A stretch of DNA of 64,000 bases from assembly GCA_017409785.1 (NCBI GenBank), contig JAFQSD010000001.1:429617-493616 (forward strand), in the 5' to 3' direction. The first letter of the stretch is position 1, and every line of letters begins with the position of its first letter. Shown here one piece after another: positions 18,016-28,538 of this stretch. The stretch comes from Bacilli bacterium. GTDB taxonomy: Bacteria > Bacillota_I > Bacilli_A > RF39 > UBA660. A program made the position numbers and the translations under genes. Below the pieces are notes generated by a model. That model worked only from the letters and a program-made list of their open reading frames with translations, did no database searches and was not told the DNA's origin.

Positions 18016-19202
18016 TATTCACTAGCTAAGTTATCAAAATATCCTTGAATAAATACTACTGGTGTTCCTTTATCTCCACTACCACTAGTTAAATCACAAA
18101 GTGAACCAATTAAATCAGTTAATCTTCTAGGTGTAGTACCTTGAGATAACATATTACCAACTAAATTGCTTTCTTTAGCCTTAATCTCATCTTTAATCGC
18201 TTCTTTTAACTCATCGCCTTTTAAGTCAGCAAATTTATTATCAGATAAATATTTAAGTTTTAATTCATTAGGTGTTCCTTCTAATCCTTTAGTATATGCT
18301 GGACTAACAACAGGATCAGCAAGTTCCCAAATATGTCCAACTGGATCTTTAAATGCACCATCACCATAAACCATTACTTCAATATTCTTACCAGTTTTTT
18401 TCTTTAACATTTTTTGAATTTTTAAAACTAATTCATTACCTGTTTTAGGAAATAACTTTAATCTTTCTTCAGTTGCCTTATTAGAACCAAGTAGTCCATA
18501 ATTAGGATTAAATCCACTACCATCAATACTTTCATTCATAACTTCATATAATCCATAAACATTTTCTGCTCCATTTTTTTCTAAAAGTTTCTTTGTCTTA
18601 TATCTTGTATGAATATCACATGATAAAACATCTTTTGTATACTTTAAAATATCTTTAGCACTATTAGAGAATACAAATTCTACTTCACAACCTTCACTTT
18701 CAATTAATTCTTTATAAAAATCAACCATATTAATTCCTGTAAAAGGATGTTTAAAATCACCAAAGTATTTATAATAATCTTTTTCAGTAAATGTACTTGC
18801 TAAAGTAAACTTACTATCTTCTAATTTTTCTTCATCAAGTATCGCATTACCTACTTCATCACTTGGAAAACTTAATAACATAGTTATCTTATCCATTCCT
18901 CTAGCAATTCCTTTTAAAATAATTGAAAAACGATTACGGCTTAAAATTGGATACACTATTCCAATTTTTTTACTTGGAAATTTCTTTTGTACATCTTTAG
19001 CTACATCATCTACAGTAACATAGTTACCTTCACTAATACCAACTACAGCCTCAGTAATCGCAACAACATCACGATCTCTAAAACTAAACCCTTCTGCTTC
19101 ACTCGCTTTCATTAAAGAATCAACAACGATATTTGCTAAATCATCATTCTCTTTAATAATTGGAGTACGTATTCCTCTTACTACAGTTCCTACAGTTCTC
19201 AT
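18015..19202 (-). CDS. CofE-like (F420:gamma-glutamyl ligase family) protein
   Basis: The 395-residue protein begins RTVGTVVRGIRTPIIKENDDL, shown here as RTVGTVVRGI then TPIIKENDDL, and contains ITEAVVGISEGN and YGDGAFKDPVGHIWELADPV (split: YGDGAFKDPV, GHIWELADPV), which fit the CofE family that adds glutamate to F420-0. Many Bacillota without F420 carry such a gene, so the substrate here may be a different gamma-glutamyl acceptor. No other F420 genes are in the window. The ATG at 19202 has GAAGG upstream; a TTG three codons before it is rejected. Confidence 0.72.
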   Translation of the reverse strand: MRTVGTVVRGIRTPIIKENDDLANIVVDSLMKASEAEGFSFRDRDVVAITEAVVGISEGNYVTVDDVAKDVQKKFPSKKIGIVYPILSRNRFSIILKGIARGMDKITMLLSFPSDEVGNAILDEEKLEDSKFTLASTFTEKDYYKYFGDFKHPFTGINMVDFYKELIESEGCEVEFVFSNSAKDILKYTKDVLSCDIHTRYKTKKLLEKNGAENVYGLYEVMNESIDGSGFNPNYGLLGSNKATEERLKLFPKTGNELVLKIQKMLKKKTGKNIEVMVYGDGAFKDPVGHIWELADPVVSPAYTKGLEGTPNELKLKYLSDNKFADLKGDELKEAIKDEIKAKESNLVGNMLSQGTTPRRLTDLIGSLCDLTSGSGDKGTPVVFIQGYFDNLASE

Positions 19203-19287
19203 TAAACACAACCTTCTTTACAAATAAATTAGTTAAAAGTGCTATCCTCTTAACACAACTATTATAACACCAAATTACAAATAAAAA

Positions 19288-19308
19288 AGAACTAAAATTT
19301 AGTTCTTA
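19288..19308 (-). terminator. Terminator after nfo
   Basis: AAGAACTAAA-TTTTAGTTCTT-type hairpin with six Ts on the minus strand. Confidence 0.85.
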
Positions 19309-20184
19309 TTAATTTCTAATTTTATCAATTAGTTCATTATCAAATTTTTTATTTTTAATCATTTCAATTTCATATTTATATGGTGGATATTCTCTATCTA
19401 CATATGGAGTTTCCAATATTTTTGGTATATCTTCCAAACGTTCATTATAAATAACATTCAACAACATATCAAATCCAATATGTCCAAATCCAAAGTTTTC
19501 ATGTCTATCTTTATGAGCACCATTTTCATTCTTACTATCATTTACGTGAACACAGCCAACTTTATCTAAGCCAATAACTTCATCAACTAAGTCTAAGAAC
19601 TTATTAAAATCACTTAAATCATATCCCGCATCACTTAAATGGCAAGTATCAAGACAAACTCCAATATGTTCTTTATCATTAACCAAATCAATAATTTGTT
19701 TAATTTCTTCTAACTTAGATCCAACTTCAGTTCCTTTACCAGCCATTGTTTCAAGTAAAATTACAACTGAATCATTACTAATCATATTAATCGCGTTAGC
19801 TATATTAGAAATCGCTCTATCCATTCCTAATCCCACATGACTACCAGGATGAAGAACTAATTTAGTAATTCCCAGTAACTTACATCTTTCAATTTCTTCT
19901 TGTAAAAAGTTAATAGAAAATTGATATTTTTCAGGATCACCATCATTAGCTAAATTAACTATATATGGAGCATGAACAACAACTTTACTATAATCAATAC
20001 CTTCTTCTTTCATTATTTGCATTGCCTCTAAAGTTAGTCCATCTTCAATTGGATATCTTCTCGTATTTTGCGGAGCCCCAGTATAAAACATAAATGTATT
20101 AGCACCATAACTAAGTGCTTCTTTTAAACTACCAAGTAGTTGATCATTCTTATTAAATCCTACATGACTACCTAATAATAACAT
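19309..20184 (-). CDS. nfo: Endonuclease IV
   Basis: This 291-residue TIM-barrel enzyme cuts DNA at abasic sites in base-excision repair. Zinc-site stretches are visible: LLGSHVGF (H), VHAPYIVNLAN, LVLHPGSHVG, LLETMAGKG, GVCLDTCHLSDAGYD, VHVNDSK and DRHENFGFGHIG. The ATG at 20184 follows GAGGTGAT at ideal spacing; an upstream in-frame start at 20223 is rejected. It pairs functionally with mutM and polA in the same window. Confidence 0.94.
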   Translation of the reverse strand: MLLLGSHVGFNKNDQLLGSLKEALSYGANTFMFYTGAPQNTRRYPIEDGLTLEAMQIMKEEGIDYSKVVVHAPYIVNLANDGDPEKYQFSINFLQEEIERCKLLGITKLVLHPGSHVGLGMDRAISNIANAINMISNDSVVILLETMAGKGTEVGSKLEEIKQIIDLVNDKEHIGVCLDTCHLSDAGYDLSDFNKFLDLVDEVIGLDKVGCVHVNDSKNENGAHKDRHENFGFGHIGFDMLLNVIYNERLEDIPKILETPYVDREYPPYKYEIEMIKNKKFDNELIDKIRN

Positions 20185-20238
20185 CTTTATCACCTCATAA
20201 TACAAGTATAACAAATTTTTCAAAAAGACAAAACAAAA

Positions 20239-20258
20239 AAAGAAGCTTATGCTTCTTT
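20239..20258 (-). terminator. Terminator after the pilin genes
   Basis: Hairpin AAAGAAGC-ATAA-GCTTCTTT followed by T-run on the minus strand. Confidence 0.85.
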
Positions 20259-20267
20259 AATGTTTAA

Positions 20268-20834
20268 TTAAACTTCTAAACAAGTATTAGCAGTAACTCC
20301 AGGGAAAGCAACATTACCATATGCAACGCCACTCATAACTAAATTACCACGAACTAATTTATCGCTAGCAACTTGATCACCTACAGCTAAAGCTGCAGAA
20401 CCATCAGTTTTAACATTAACACCATGGATTCCATCAGATAAAACTGGATAATAAGTAACCACACGAGTTTTTTGAGTACCTGTTTCAGATACAACTACTC
20501 TAATATATCCTTTAATATCACGACTACCCCAAGAAGATTTACCTCCTTGCTCTAGTAAAACCGGAACACTATTACTTGTTGTATCGATTTGAATATAATA
20601 AGTACCATTTGCAACAGCTGAAGATAAATAATCACCACATTTTAAGTTGTCTGCAGCCCACATATTTTTTGCTCCATTTACATAACTTTTTGCAGTGTCT
20701 AAGAACGTATCCTTTCTTGAATTTTCAATAGTTCTACTTACTGTTGGAATAGCCACCATCATTAAGATACCCATGATTGTGATAACTGCTAATAACTCGA
20801 TTAAAGTAAAACCTTTAGTATTTAATTTTTTCAT
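20268..20834 (-). CDS. Type IV pilin-like protein
   Basis: The 188-residue protein has the prepilin signature KGFTLIELL at residues 7-15: a short basic leader to be cut by prepilin peptidase, the Glu5 and a hydrophobic helix. The rest is a soluble C-terminal head with two Cys (near 62 and near the C-terminus), possibly a disulfide loop. It is the last of three adjacent pilin-like genes. No motor ATPase, membrane platform or peptidase lies in the window, so pilus versus pseudopilus (Com-type) cannot be decided. Confidence 0.82.
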   Translation of the reverse strand: MKKLNTKGFTLIELLAVITIMGILMMVAIPTVSRTIENSRKDTFLDTAKSYVNGAKNMWAADNLKCGDYLSSAVANGTYYIQIDTTSNSVPVLLEQGGKSSWGSRDIKGYIRVVVSETGTQKTRVVTYYPVLSDGIHGVNVKTDGSAALAVGDQVASDKLVRGNLVMSGVAYGNVAFPGVTANTCLEV

Positions 20835-20927
20835 TATATTTTCACTCTCTTTCTATTTTTATTACACTTTAAGTGTAGCATATCCATTTTTTAAATTCAA
20901 TACTAATTTATATAAATTTACATTTTT

Positions 20928-21521
20928 TTATGCCTCGTAGTAAACCTCTAGTAAATTAGTACAACCGGTAATCCCTGTAATCCTTTGTGTTGACGGACTT
21001 GTTCTAGATGACTGTAAAATTGTACTTATATTACCCCAATCACTAATTGACACAAATGGCGCCATACTTGTACCTTCATCTACCTCATCAAGATATTTAC
21101 TACCTTCTAAGGCTGTATGATCAATCAAACTAAAACCTTTATAGTTGTCACCATCAGCATCAAATTTTTCTACCAATTGTACATAGTAATAATATCTATT
21201 ATTCTTTTTAACCATAACTACAAATGAATTCATCATATCATAGCTACCACCATGTGGTGGATTATCAAATTCATTGTCGTGTAAATACTTTAAATTTACC
21301 ATTACACACTGTTCATTAACTGTAGGTTTTTTTACTGTATCATCTCCTCTAAACATATATTCAGCAGTATTTTTAAATTTCTTTGCATCTTCTGCATAAG
21401 CTGTCATTTTATTTTGTGCAGAAATACCAGTTATATTCGGAATAGTTACACCCATAACAACTCCAATAATAACCATAGTCGCTAATAATTCAATTAACGT
21501 ATACCCTTTATTATTCAACAT
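20928..21521 (-). CDS. Type IV pilin-like protein
   Basis: The 197-residue protein begins MLNNKGYTLIELLATMVII, a prepilin leader with cleavage after Gly6. Its head contains two Cys and a region (NPPHGGSYDMMNSFVVMVKK) similar to the next gene (GPYDGEYDKAASFVVVSR), so the 20928 and 21530 proteins are paralogues. They share an operon, 8 bases apart. The SD is AGGTGG. Confidence 0.82.
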   Translation of the reverse strand: MLNNKGYTLIELLATMVIIGVVMGVTIPNITGISAQNKMTAYAEDAKKFKNTAEYMFRGDDTVKKPTVNEQCVMVNLKYLHDNEFDNPPHGGSYDMMNSFVVMVKKNNRYYYYVQLVEKFDADGDNYKGFSLIDHTALEGSKYLDEVDEGTSMAPFVSISDWGNISTILQSSRTSPSTQRITGITGCTNLLEVYYEA

Positions 21522-21529
21522 CCAACCAC

Positions 21530-22114
21530 CTACTCTCTAACATAAACAGCTTGAATCCCTCTTGGGCAAAGCGCACTATTCGCTTCACGAATAGCAGTCA
21601 GTAAACCACTTCTATTATGTTTATAACTAGTTAATTTAAATGCCGCGTCACTTCCAACGTTCTCAACATAATTATCTCTTGCATTATCAGCATACAAATC
21701 GTTATATTCAACCAAATTTACTCCTCGGTAATTTCCACTTTCTAATTTCTCAAGCAGTCTAACATAATATTGATACTCTTCATCAGCAGTTGATAGATTT
21801 CTACTAACAACTACAAATGATGCTGCTTTATCATATTCTCCATCATATGGTCCTTTAGCAAAAGCATTATTATCCATATAATCCAAACTCATAACAACAC
21901 ATCCACCACCTCTTGGAGGGATTTGAACCTTATTGTCACTTCTCATTTTATTATCAGCATTAGATGCTAATCTTATAGCATCTTCTATATATGTCTTATT
22001 TTTCTGATCATTCATTACAGATACAACAATAGGAACAGCCGAACCCATCATAATACCCAAAAGCACAATTGCCGCTAAAAGTTCAATCATTGTAAAACCA
22101 GAGTTATTCTTCAC
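21530..22114 (-). CDS. Type IV pilin-like protein
   Basis: The 194-residue protein begins MKNNSGFTMIELLAAIVLL with the prepilin cleavage site after Gly6 and Glu5 of the mature form. The start codon is GTG with AAGGTG upstream. It is the first of the three-pilin group and a paralogue of the following gene in its head region. A minor pilin role is as likely as a major one. Confidence 0.82.
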   Translation of the reverse strand: MKNNSGFTMIELLAAIVLLGIMMGSAVPIVVSVMNDQKNKTYIEDAIRLASNADNKMRSDNKVQIPPRGGGCVVMSLDYMDNNAFAKGPYDGEYDKAASFVVVSRNLSTADEEYQYYVRLLEKLESGNYRGVNLVEYNDLYADNARDNYVENVGSDAAFKLTSYKHNRSGLLTAIREANSALCPRGIQAVYVRE

Positions 22115-22169
22115 TTTACAAACACCTTCCTATCTTCTTCATTATAACAAATTTTTGAAGAAGATAACA

Positions 22170-23339
22170 CTAATTTAATACTTTTTTCATATTTTCAATT
22201 TCATTAACTGTCATCTCTGTATAGTTTTCTTCATTAAAAATATAATCATATCTAAATAATGAAAAACCCTGATATCCATTCAAATTTCTACTAAGAATTA
22301 TTTCTCTCATAATAATATCATCATTTAAAATCCATTCATCACTACCACTTTTAGCCCATTTATCAATACTTCCATTTTTATAAAAAGCAAGTGCTACTCT
22401 TAACTTTACACTATCATCTAAAATAATACTTTCCCATTCTTCAATAACTTTCTTAAATGCTTTGCTCTCATTATTAAAACCATAATATACTTGTGGCATT
22501 ATAAAATCAATATAACCACTACTGCCACACCATCTCTTAACATCAGCAAAAACTTTATTATAATTATTTTCCATATTTCCATCAGGTGAAACGCCAAAAT
22601 CTACGCCATACTTTTCACAAACATCATGTACTTTCTTTATCATCTGACTCACAACGTTTAAATTATATTCGTTCTTTGAAATATATTCATTATCTTTTAA
22701 ATATTCATCATAATCCTTCATATCAATTTCATTATCAGGATAAAAATAATCATCAAATAGTATTCCATCAACTTTATAATTTTTAACAATCTCTTCTACC
22801 CCTTTTACAATCAAATTAACAACTTCATCTTTAGAAGGATTAAAATAAATTCCATTATTAATATATACAACATCACTTTCTAAATAAGTATAAGCCGGAC
22901 TCTTATGACTAATATCACTAATATCTTCAGTATTTCTTATTCTATAAGGATTAATCCATGCAATAACACTAATATTCTTTCTAGATGCTTCTTTAATAAA
23001 TTCCTCTAATGCATCATATCCAGGATCAACTCCTTCACTTGAAGAAATATATCTACTCCAAGGAAATACTTCCGATTTATATATTGCATCAGAAAAACTT
23101 CTTACCTGAACAATTATTTCATTAAACCCTAACTCATATATATTATTAACTATTTCTTTTATACTTATTTTAGCAGAAGAACTATCTTTATTATTCAAAT
23201 ACTTATTTAATTCAATATAACTAATAAAGATACTTCTTTTCTCATCTATTTCTTCATTATTCTCCACCTCAGGAGCATTATTAATAAGTATTCCACTTAT
23301 ACCAATTAATAAGCTAATACATAATAATATTTTTTTCAT
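22170..23339 (-). CDS. Secreted GHL10-type glycoside hydrolase (YngK-like)
   Basis: The 389-residue protein starts with a signal sequence (MKKILLCISLLIG), and the barrel shows motifs typical of the GHL10/DUF187 family: WINPYRIRN near 150, GILFDDYFYP near 195, GVSPDGN near 255 and IMPQVYYGF near 285. Members act on cell-wall or other glycans outside the cell; the substrate is not known. The ATG at 23339 is chosen because GGTGA lies upstream and the earlier GTG adds non-signal residues. Confidence 0.82.
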   Translation of the reverse strand: MKKILLCISLLIGISGILINNAPEVENNEEIDEKRSIFISYIELNKYLNNKDSSSAKISIKEIVNNIYELGFNEIIVQVRSFSDAIYKSEVFPWSRYISSSEGVDPGYDALEEFIKEASRKNISVIAWINPYRIRNTEDISDISHKSPAYTYLESDVVYINNGIYFNPSKDEVVNLIVKGVEEIVKNYKVDGILFDDYFYPDNEIDMKDYDEYLKDNEYISKNEYNLNVVSQMIKKVHDVCEKYGVDFGVSPDGNMENNYNKVFADVKRWCGSSGYIDFIMPQVYYGFNNESKAFKKVIEEWESIILDDSVKLRVALAFYKNGSIDKWAKSGSDEWILNDDIIMREIILSRNLNGYQGFSLFRYDYIFNEENYTEMTVNEIENMKKVLN

Positions 23340-23384
23340 TATATTCACCAGCACAAATCTATCACATTTAATTAATATAATTTG

Positions 23385-24020
23385 TCATTTATTCTGATTC
23401 TTAATAAAAAACAATTCATTATCTCTATAAAATCCATAAAATATATCTTTTAACACATATCCTTCTGTTGCTATAACATCATCTAACCATTCTCTACTTT
23501 TCCCAATCTGTATTAAAACATCTTCATCTACTTTACCATCCAAAATAACTGGTAATGGATATTCCTTATCATCATTCTTACCAAAAATAGACAATCTTCC
23601 ACTAACTTCTAATATCGCATAATCAACTTCTTCAATTGATTTAATTCCCTTACTTCTAAGTTCCACTAATAAGTCATCTAAATTGTATCTTTGTTTAAGC
23701 ATCTCACTAAAATTAACTTTACCTCTATTAATAATTATTGATGCTTCCCCATCAACTAATTTTCTAACACCCTCATATTTAAATAAAACTTTAGATATAA
23801 CTATCTGCATAACAACAAGTAAACAGACTGGTAATAAAGTAATAAAAATATTACTTTCATGACTTTCAATTCCACTCGCAATAATATTAGTTAGTAACAT
23901 TGATACAACTAAATCGCCTATTTTTAATTCTCCAACTTCTCTTTTACCCATCATTCTATAAAATAACATCATCAAAATATAAAATATAAAAGTTTTACTT
24001 AAAATAATAATATATTTCAT
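23385..24020 (-). CDS. DUF421/YetF-family membrane protein
   Basis: The 211-residue protein has three transmembrane helices in the first 85 residues, followed by the soluble DUF421 domain with the family stretch GKREVGEL near 27 and LVDGEASIIINRG near 95. YetF-like proteins are membrane proteins of unclear function in spore-formers. The ATG at 24020 follows AGGTGAT; an in-frame ATG at 24053 is rejected. Confidence 0.8.
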   Translation of the reverse strand: MKYIIILSKTFIFYILMMLFYRMMGKREVGELKIGDLVVSMLLTNIIASGIESHESNIFITLLPVCLLVVMQIVISKVLFKYEGVRKLVDGEASIIINRGKVNFSEMLKQRYNLDDLLVELRSKGIKSIEEVDYAILEVSGRLSIFGKNDDKEYPLPVILDGKVDEDVLIQIGKSREWLDDVIATEGYVLKDIFYGFYRDNELFFIKNQNK

Positions 24021-24092
24021 AATATCACCTAAAAATATAATGATATAAATCATATTTTTTTATACAAATCATAGATATTAATGAGGTGGACT

Positions 24093-24458
24093 ATGTCTAA
24101 TATAAAAAAATACTTATTAAGTTTCTTTACTACTTTAATAACAATTATTTTAACCCTTCTTTTAATAACAACACTTTATTATTTTAACTTAATCTCACCT
24201 ACAGCCTATAACATCATAAAAATAATCGTTCTACTAATAACTCTATTTATTAATGGTTTACTGCTTGGTAAAAATTCTCAAAAGAAAGGTTATTTAGAGG
24301 GAATAAAATTATCCATTCCCCTAGTATTATTGTTTTTCATAATTACACTAATTAATAAATCATTTACATTAAAAGTTCTTCTATACTACATAATCATCAT
24401 CTTAACAACATCCTTTGGAAGTATGATCGGTATAAATAAAAAAAAGAATTGTAATTAA
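24093..24458 (+). CDS. Small four-helix membrane protein, TIGR04086-like
   Basis: The 121-residue protein has four transmembrane helices and the central GLLLGKNSQKKGYLEG loop, which matches the pattern of the TIGR04086/YrzE membrane proteins (GxxAGRxxxxKGxxxG). Function is unknown. The ATG at 24093 follows GAGGTGG; the ATG at 24081 precedes this SD. It converges on trmK with a shared terminator. Confidence 0.7.
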   Translation: MSNIKKYLLSFFTTLITIILTLLLITTLYYFNLISPTAYNIIKIIVLLITLFINGLLLGKNSQKKGYLEGIKLSIPLVLLFFIITLINKSFTLKVLLYYIIIILTTSFGSMIGINKKKNCN

Positions 24459-24471
24459 CTACAATTCTTTT
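24443..24471. terminator. Bidirectional terminator
   Basis: AAAAGAATTGTA-ATTAAC-TACAATTCTTTT, between the convergent 24093 and trmK genes. Confidence 0.88.
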
Positions 24472-25121
24472 CTTATCATTTTTATTTCTAATTTAGTAAT
24501 AAATTTCTTCCATCTAAAATTCTTAGGTAATACTCCTAATAATATTTCTCTAGATTTTAATTCTCTTTCATAATATTCTTTAAATAATTTATCTTTTTTT
24601 TCTAAAAATTTAGGTCCAAAGAAATATTCTTTTCTACTATATCTTTTCTTTCCTCTAGTAAATTTAATAATTTGATAAATGAACTTTTTTTCTTTAACCA
24701 TTACTTCATCATCAATCATAAATCCTGATTTACATAAAAATCTCTTTACATCTTCTTGATAATTATTAGGGCTAACAATAATAGTATCTATTCTCTTTAA
24801 AACACTTAAATTTTTCTTAAAGATTCCAATCATATTTCTTCCACCCATACCTGAAATAATGACTGTATCTACTTCATCACTATAAGTATCTAGACCATCC
24901 CCAAGTCTTACTTCTATTTGTTTTTCTAAACCTTCTCTTTTTATATTTTCTCTAGCATGCTTTAAAGGTCCTTCTAAAACATCAGAAGCAATTGCTTTAA
25001 TTCCTTGATTTTTCTTAACTAAATAAATACATAAGAAAGCATGGTCACAACCTACATCTAAACAAAAAGAGTTAGCCGAAACTAAATCTCCTATTGTTTT
25101 TAATCTGTCATTTATTTTCAT
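24459..25121 (-). CDS. trmK: tRNA (adenine22-N1)-methyltransferase
   Basis: TrmK methylates N1 of A22 in the D-stem of several tRNAs using SAM. The 220-residue protein has the Rossmann motif CLDVGCDHAFL near residue 20 and the family signature ISGMGGRNM near 88, plus the C-terminal helical domain. It follows rpoD with a 1-base overlap (TAATG), the same order as in Bacillus. Confidence 0.92.
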   Translation of the reverse strand: MKINDRLKTIGDLVSANSFCLDVGCDHAFLCIYLVKKNQGIKAIASDVLEGPLKHARENIKREGLEKQIEVRLGDGLDTYSDEVDTVIISGMGGRNMIGIFKKNLSVLKRIDTIIVSPNNYQEDVKRFLCKSGFMIDDEVMVKEKKFIYQIIKFTRGKKRYSRKEYFFGPKFLEKKDKLFKEYYERELKSREILLGVLPKNFRWKKFITKLEIKMIRKEL

Positions 25122-26212
25122 TAATCTGTTAAGAAATCCTTTAGTTTTCTAGAACGAGATGGGTGTCTTAATTTTCTTAAAGCTTTAGCTTCAATTTGAC
25201 GAATTCTTTCTCTTGTTACTCCAAAGATTTGTCCAACTTCTTCTAGAGTTCTGCATTGTCCATCATCTAAACCAAATCTAAGTCTTAAAACTTTTTCTTC
25301 TCTTTCAGTTAATGTAGCAAGTACTCCACTTAACTCTTCTTTTAACATTTCAACTGTTGCATATTCTTCAGGTCCCATAGTCTTTTCATCTCTTAAGAAA
25401 TCTCCTAAATGAGAATCATCTTCTTCACCAATTGGAGTTTCTAAAGAAACTGGATCTTGACTAATCTTATATACTTCACGAACTTTTTCAATTGAAATAC
25501 CAAGTTTCTTAGCAATTTCTTCATCTGTAGGTTCACGATTTAACTCTTGAGTTAATTGTCTTTGAACTCTTGCTAATTTATTAATTGTTTCAACCATATG
25601 TACTGGTACACGAATTGTTCTTGCTTGATCAGCAATCGCTCTTGTAATAGCTTGTCTAATCCACCAAGTTGCATATGTAGAGAATTTGTATCCTTTAGTT
25701 GGATCAAATTTATCTACTGCTTTCATTAATCCAATATTTCCTTCTTGGATTAAATCTAAGAATAACATTCCACGTCCTACATATCTCTTAGCAATACTAA
25801 CTACTAAACGAAGGTTAGATTCAGCAAGCATTCTTTTTGCTTCTTCATCACCTTGTTCTGCTCTCTTAGCATATTCAAATTCTTCATCTGAAGTAAGTAA
25901 GTTAATTCTACCAATTTCTTTAAGGTACATACGAACAGGATCATTAATTTTAACATCTTTTGATAAAGTTAAATCTTCAACAATAACATCAGCTGTAATT
26001 TCTTCTCCACTGGCATTGTCACTTCCATCTTCAGTAACAATATCAATCTCTGCTTCAACTAAAGCATTATATAATTCATCTAATGAATCACTATCTACAT
26101 CTAATCCCTTTAATTCATCAGCTAATTGTTCATAAGTAACGAAACCTTGTTTCTTACCTAACGCTAGTAATTTATTCTTTCTTTCTTCTAATGTCTTAAT
26201 TTCTCCAACCAT
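25121..26212 (-). CDS. rpoD: Primary sigma factor SigA/RpoD
   Basis: The 363-residue protein is the housekeeping sigma factor. Region 1.1 is short; region 2 contains [17 protein letters not shown] and the -10 melting stretch [10 protein letters not shown] near 195; region 3 has [13 protein letters not shown]; region 4 contains the -35 binding helix [20 protein letters not shown] near 340. The strong TTGACA/TATAAT promoters in the window fit its expected specificity. It is in the dnaG-rpoD-trmK operon, 2 bases from dnaG. Confidence 0.97.
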   Translation of the reverse strand: MVGEIKTLEERKNKLLALGKKQGFVTYEQLADELKGLDVDSDSLDELYNALVEAEIDIVTEDGSDNASGEEITADVIVEDLTLSKDVKINDPVRMYLKEIGRINLLTSDEEFEYAKRAEQGDEEAKRMLAESNLRLVVSIAKRYVGRGMLFLDLIQEGNIGLMKAVDKFDPTKGYKFSTYATWWIRQAITRAIADQARTIRVPVHMVETINKLARVQRQLTQELNREPTDEEIAKKLGISIEKVREVYKISQDPVSLETPIGEEDDSHLGDFLRDEKTMGPEEYATVEMLKEELSGVLATLTEREEKVLRLRFGLDDGQCRTLEEVGQIFGVTRERIRQIEAKALRKLRHPSRSRKLKDFLTD

Positions 26213-26214
26213 GT

Positions 26215-27939
26215 CTATTCTCCTATTCTAAGCTTTCTAATCTTTTCTACTATCTTAGCTTGTTCTAGTGGATCTACTTCTTTTTTCATTAAATTTGTTA
26301 ATCTCTTAATTTCTTGGTTTATTCCATATTCACGAACAACCTTAAAGTATTCAAACAACTCTTCTTTTGTAGTCTTCTCACTATAATTACTAGCTAAAAT
26401 ACTATTTAGTAAAATTAGAATATTCTCCTTATCTTGAATATAAGTATAAAAATCTGCAACACTAATCATTCCATACTTTTTGTAATAATAGATTATCTCA
26501 CTTGAAAGAACTCTTGTTTCCTCACTTGGAAATATTAATCTTTCCTTCTCCACTTGGCTAATAGCCCAATCATTATTTAACATAAAGTATAAAATTTGTT
26601 CTACTGCTTTACTATACTTGTCTTTTTTAATAACCTTATTAATTGGAATTTCTACATGTTGTACAGGAACTTTCTTTTCTCCCTTAAAGTCATTAAATCG
26701 CATTTCCAGTGTATTATACCCTATATCGAACTCTTTTGCAAGTCTTTTAAGTACAACTTCAACTCTTATAGGGTCATCAATTTTTACTGTTTCTTGTAAC
26801 ACAGCATTTATATAATTAGCTTTTTCTTCATCACTTCTGAAGTTAACATTTTCTTTTAATTTATTAATTTTAAAATCACTAAAGTTAACTGCATTTTCAA
26901 TTAAACCATTAAATCTTTCAGCCCCATGTTTAATAATAAATGTATCAGGGTCATCATTATCAGGAAGCATTACCACTTTAACTTCCACTCCTTGATTTAA
27001 TAATTCTTCTCCAATAGATGTAGCCGCTTTAACTCCAGGGCCATCACCATCTAAACATAAAATAATATTATTAGAAAGTCTTTTAATTAAAGCAATTTGC
27101 TCTTTAGTTAACGCTGTACCCATTAAAGCAACAGTATTTTTAATACCAATTGTACTTGCTCTAATAACATCCATGAAACCTTCCATCACAATAACACATT
27201 TTTTCTGACGACATTCTTCTCTCGCAATGTGATAGTGATATAACATTTCACCTTTTTTAAATATATCCGTCTCTTTAGTATTTAAATATTTATTCTGACC
27301 ATTATCTTTATAAATACGTCCACTAAATCCAACTACGTTACCCGAAACATCATATAACGGAAACATAATACGGTCATTATATATATCATGATCATCACTA
27401 GATAAACCTATTCTATTTAATGTTGCTAAATCATATTCTTTCTTCATTAACAACTTAGTTAAATCATCTCTTGTCTCAAGCGATAACCCAATTTCAAATT
27501 CTTTTATAATTTCATCAGTAATACCACGTCCAGCTAAATAGCTTTTTGCCAACTTACCAACACCACTTGATAAGTTATTTTGAAAATATTTTACTGAGAA
27601 TTTATAAGCATCATATAACTTATCAAATTTATTACTTTTTTGTTTTATTTGAATACCACTAACATTAACTCCAACTTTTTCTCCTAAATAACGAAGTGTC
27701 TCTCTAAAGTCAATATGTTCATAATTCATTAAAAATGTAAAAACATTTCCTGTTGCATGACAAGAAAAACAAGTATAAATTTGTTTTTCACGCGATACGC
27801 ACATCGAAGGATTTGAATCATCATGGAACGGACATACTCCAAAGAAATTCTTTCCTCTAGCAACCAGCGGTATTCTTTCACCTATGATGTCAACAATATC
27901 TGTCTTACGTCTAATCTCATTAGCAAGATCATTATTCAT
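26215..27939 (-). CDS. dnaG: DNA primase
   Basis: The 574-residue enzyme makes RNA primers for replication. It shows the CHC2 zinc finger ([10 protein letters not shown]...CFSCH, about residues 37-60), the RNA-polymerase core and a TOPRIM domain with [11 protein letters not shown] near 250 and LCLDGDGPG near 300. The C-terminal helicase-interacting domain (from about 430) is diverged. The start at 27939 follows GAGGGAG. First gene of dnaG-rpoD-trmK. Confidence 0.95.
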   Translation of the reverse strand: MNNDLANEIRRKTDIVDIIGERIPLVARGKNFFGVCPFHDDSNPSMCVSREKQIYTCFSCHATGNVFTFLMNYEHIDFRETLRYLGEKVGVNVSGIQIKQKSNKFDKLYDAYKFSVKYFQNNLSSGVGKLAKSYLAGRGITDEIIKEFEIGLSLETRDDLTKLLMKKEYDLATLNRIGLSSDDHDIYNDRIMFPLYDVSGNVVGFSGRIYKDNGQNKYLNTKETDIFKKGEMLYHYHIAREECRQKKCVIVMEGFMDVIRASTIGIKNTVALMGTALTKEQIALIKRLSNNIILCLDGDGPGVKAATSIGEELLNQGVEVKVVMLPDNDDPDTFIIKHGAERFNGLIENAVNFSDFKINKLKENVNFRSDEEKANYINAVLQETVKIDDPIRVEVVLKRLAKEFDIGYNTLEMRFNDFKGEKKVPVQHVEIPINKVIKKDKYSKAVEQILYFMLNNDWAISQVEKERLIFPSEETRVLSSEIIYYYKKYGMISVADFYTYIQDKENILILLNSILASNYSEKTTKEELFEYFKVVREYGINQEIKRLTNLMKKEVDPLEQAKIVEKIRKLRIGE

Positions 27940-27978
27940 TAACACCACTCCCTCACAAATCTAGATTTTATTATAGCA

Positions 27979-28527
27979 CTATTTTTTTACTTTTTCTACT
28001 CTTTCAACGTAACTTGCTTTTGGAAGTGTTTCACTAAACCATTCACTAAATTCTTCCATTGCCCCACGTGTTTTAGGAAATTCAGATGAATCAGCAATAT
28101 CTCCGTTTTTCCAACATTCTCTACGTTGTTCAATTAATACTCTAATATCTCTATTCTTTTTTCTAGTAAAAGACATAAATCTATATAATTCTTGAAAATT
28201 ATCCTCATTAATTTCACTACGAATATCATTTAATTGATCATAATAAATATCTAAATATTCACTCTTTTTATCTAGTTCTGCATCATCAGCATCATAAACT
28301 TCTGGTTTATAATAACCAAATCTATCAGCATATTTTCCTAATCTACTTGAAATAAATTTTCTTCTACGATTTCTTTTCTTCTCTAAAGAAACATAACTTC
28401 TAGCAACATCTACTTCTTCTAAATTAACACTAAGTATACTAGCTACTTTACCAGCAGAACTAACACTTCCTACTTCATATAAATCATATTCTAATTGTAA
28501 TCTTCCAACTTCTACTATATTTTCCAT
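27979..28527 (-). CDS. Unknown protein, paralogue of the 28539 gene
   Basis: This 182-residue protein belongs to no family I know. It is a paralogue of the gene just upstream: both are 182 residues and match in three blocks, EYDLYEV/EYMLFET near residue 14, DNFQELYRFMSFT/DNFSEMYKLAFFT near the middle, and EFSEWFSETLPK/EFAEFFEETFPK near the end. It is charged, mostly helical and soluble. The SD is AGGAGG. It is the last gene of a cassette whose first gene is a transglutaminase-like protein. Confidence 0.55.
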   Translation of the reverse strand: MENIVEVGRLQLEYDLYEVGSVSSAGKVASILSVNLEEVDVARSYVSLEKKRNRRRKFISSRLGKYADRFGYYKPEVYDADDAELDKKSEYLDIYYDQLNDIRSEINEDNFQELYRFMSFTRKKNRDIRVLIEQRRECWKNGDIADSSEFPKTRGAMEEFSEWFSETLPKASYVERVEKVKK

Positions 28528-28538
28528 ATTTACTCCTC

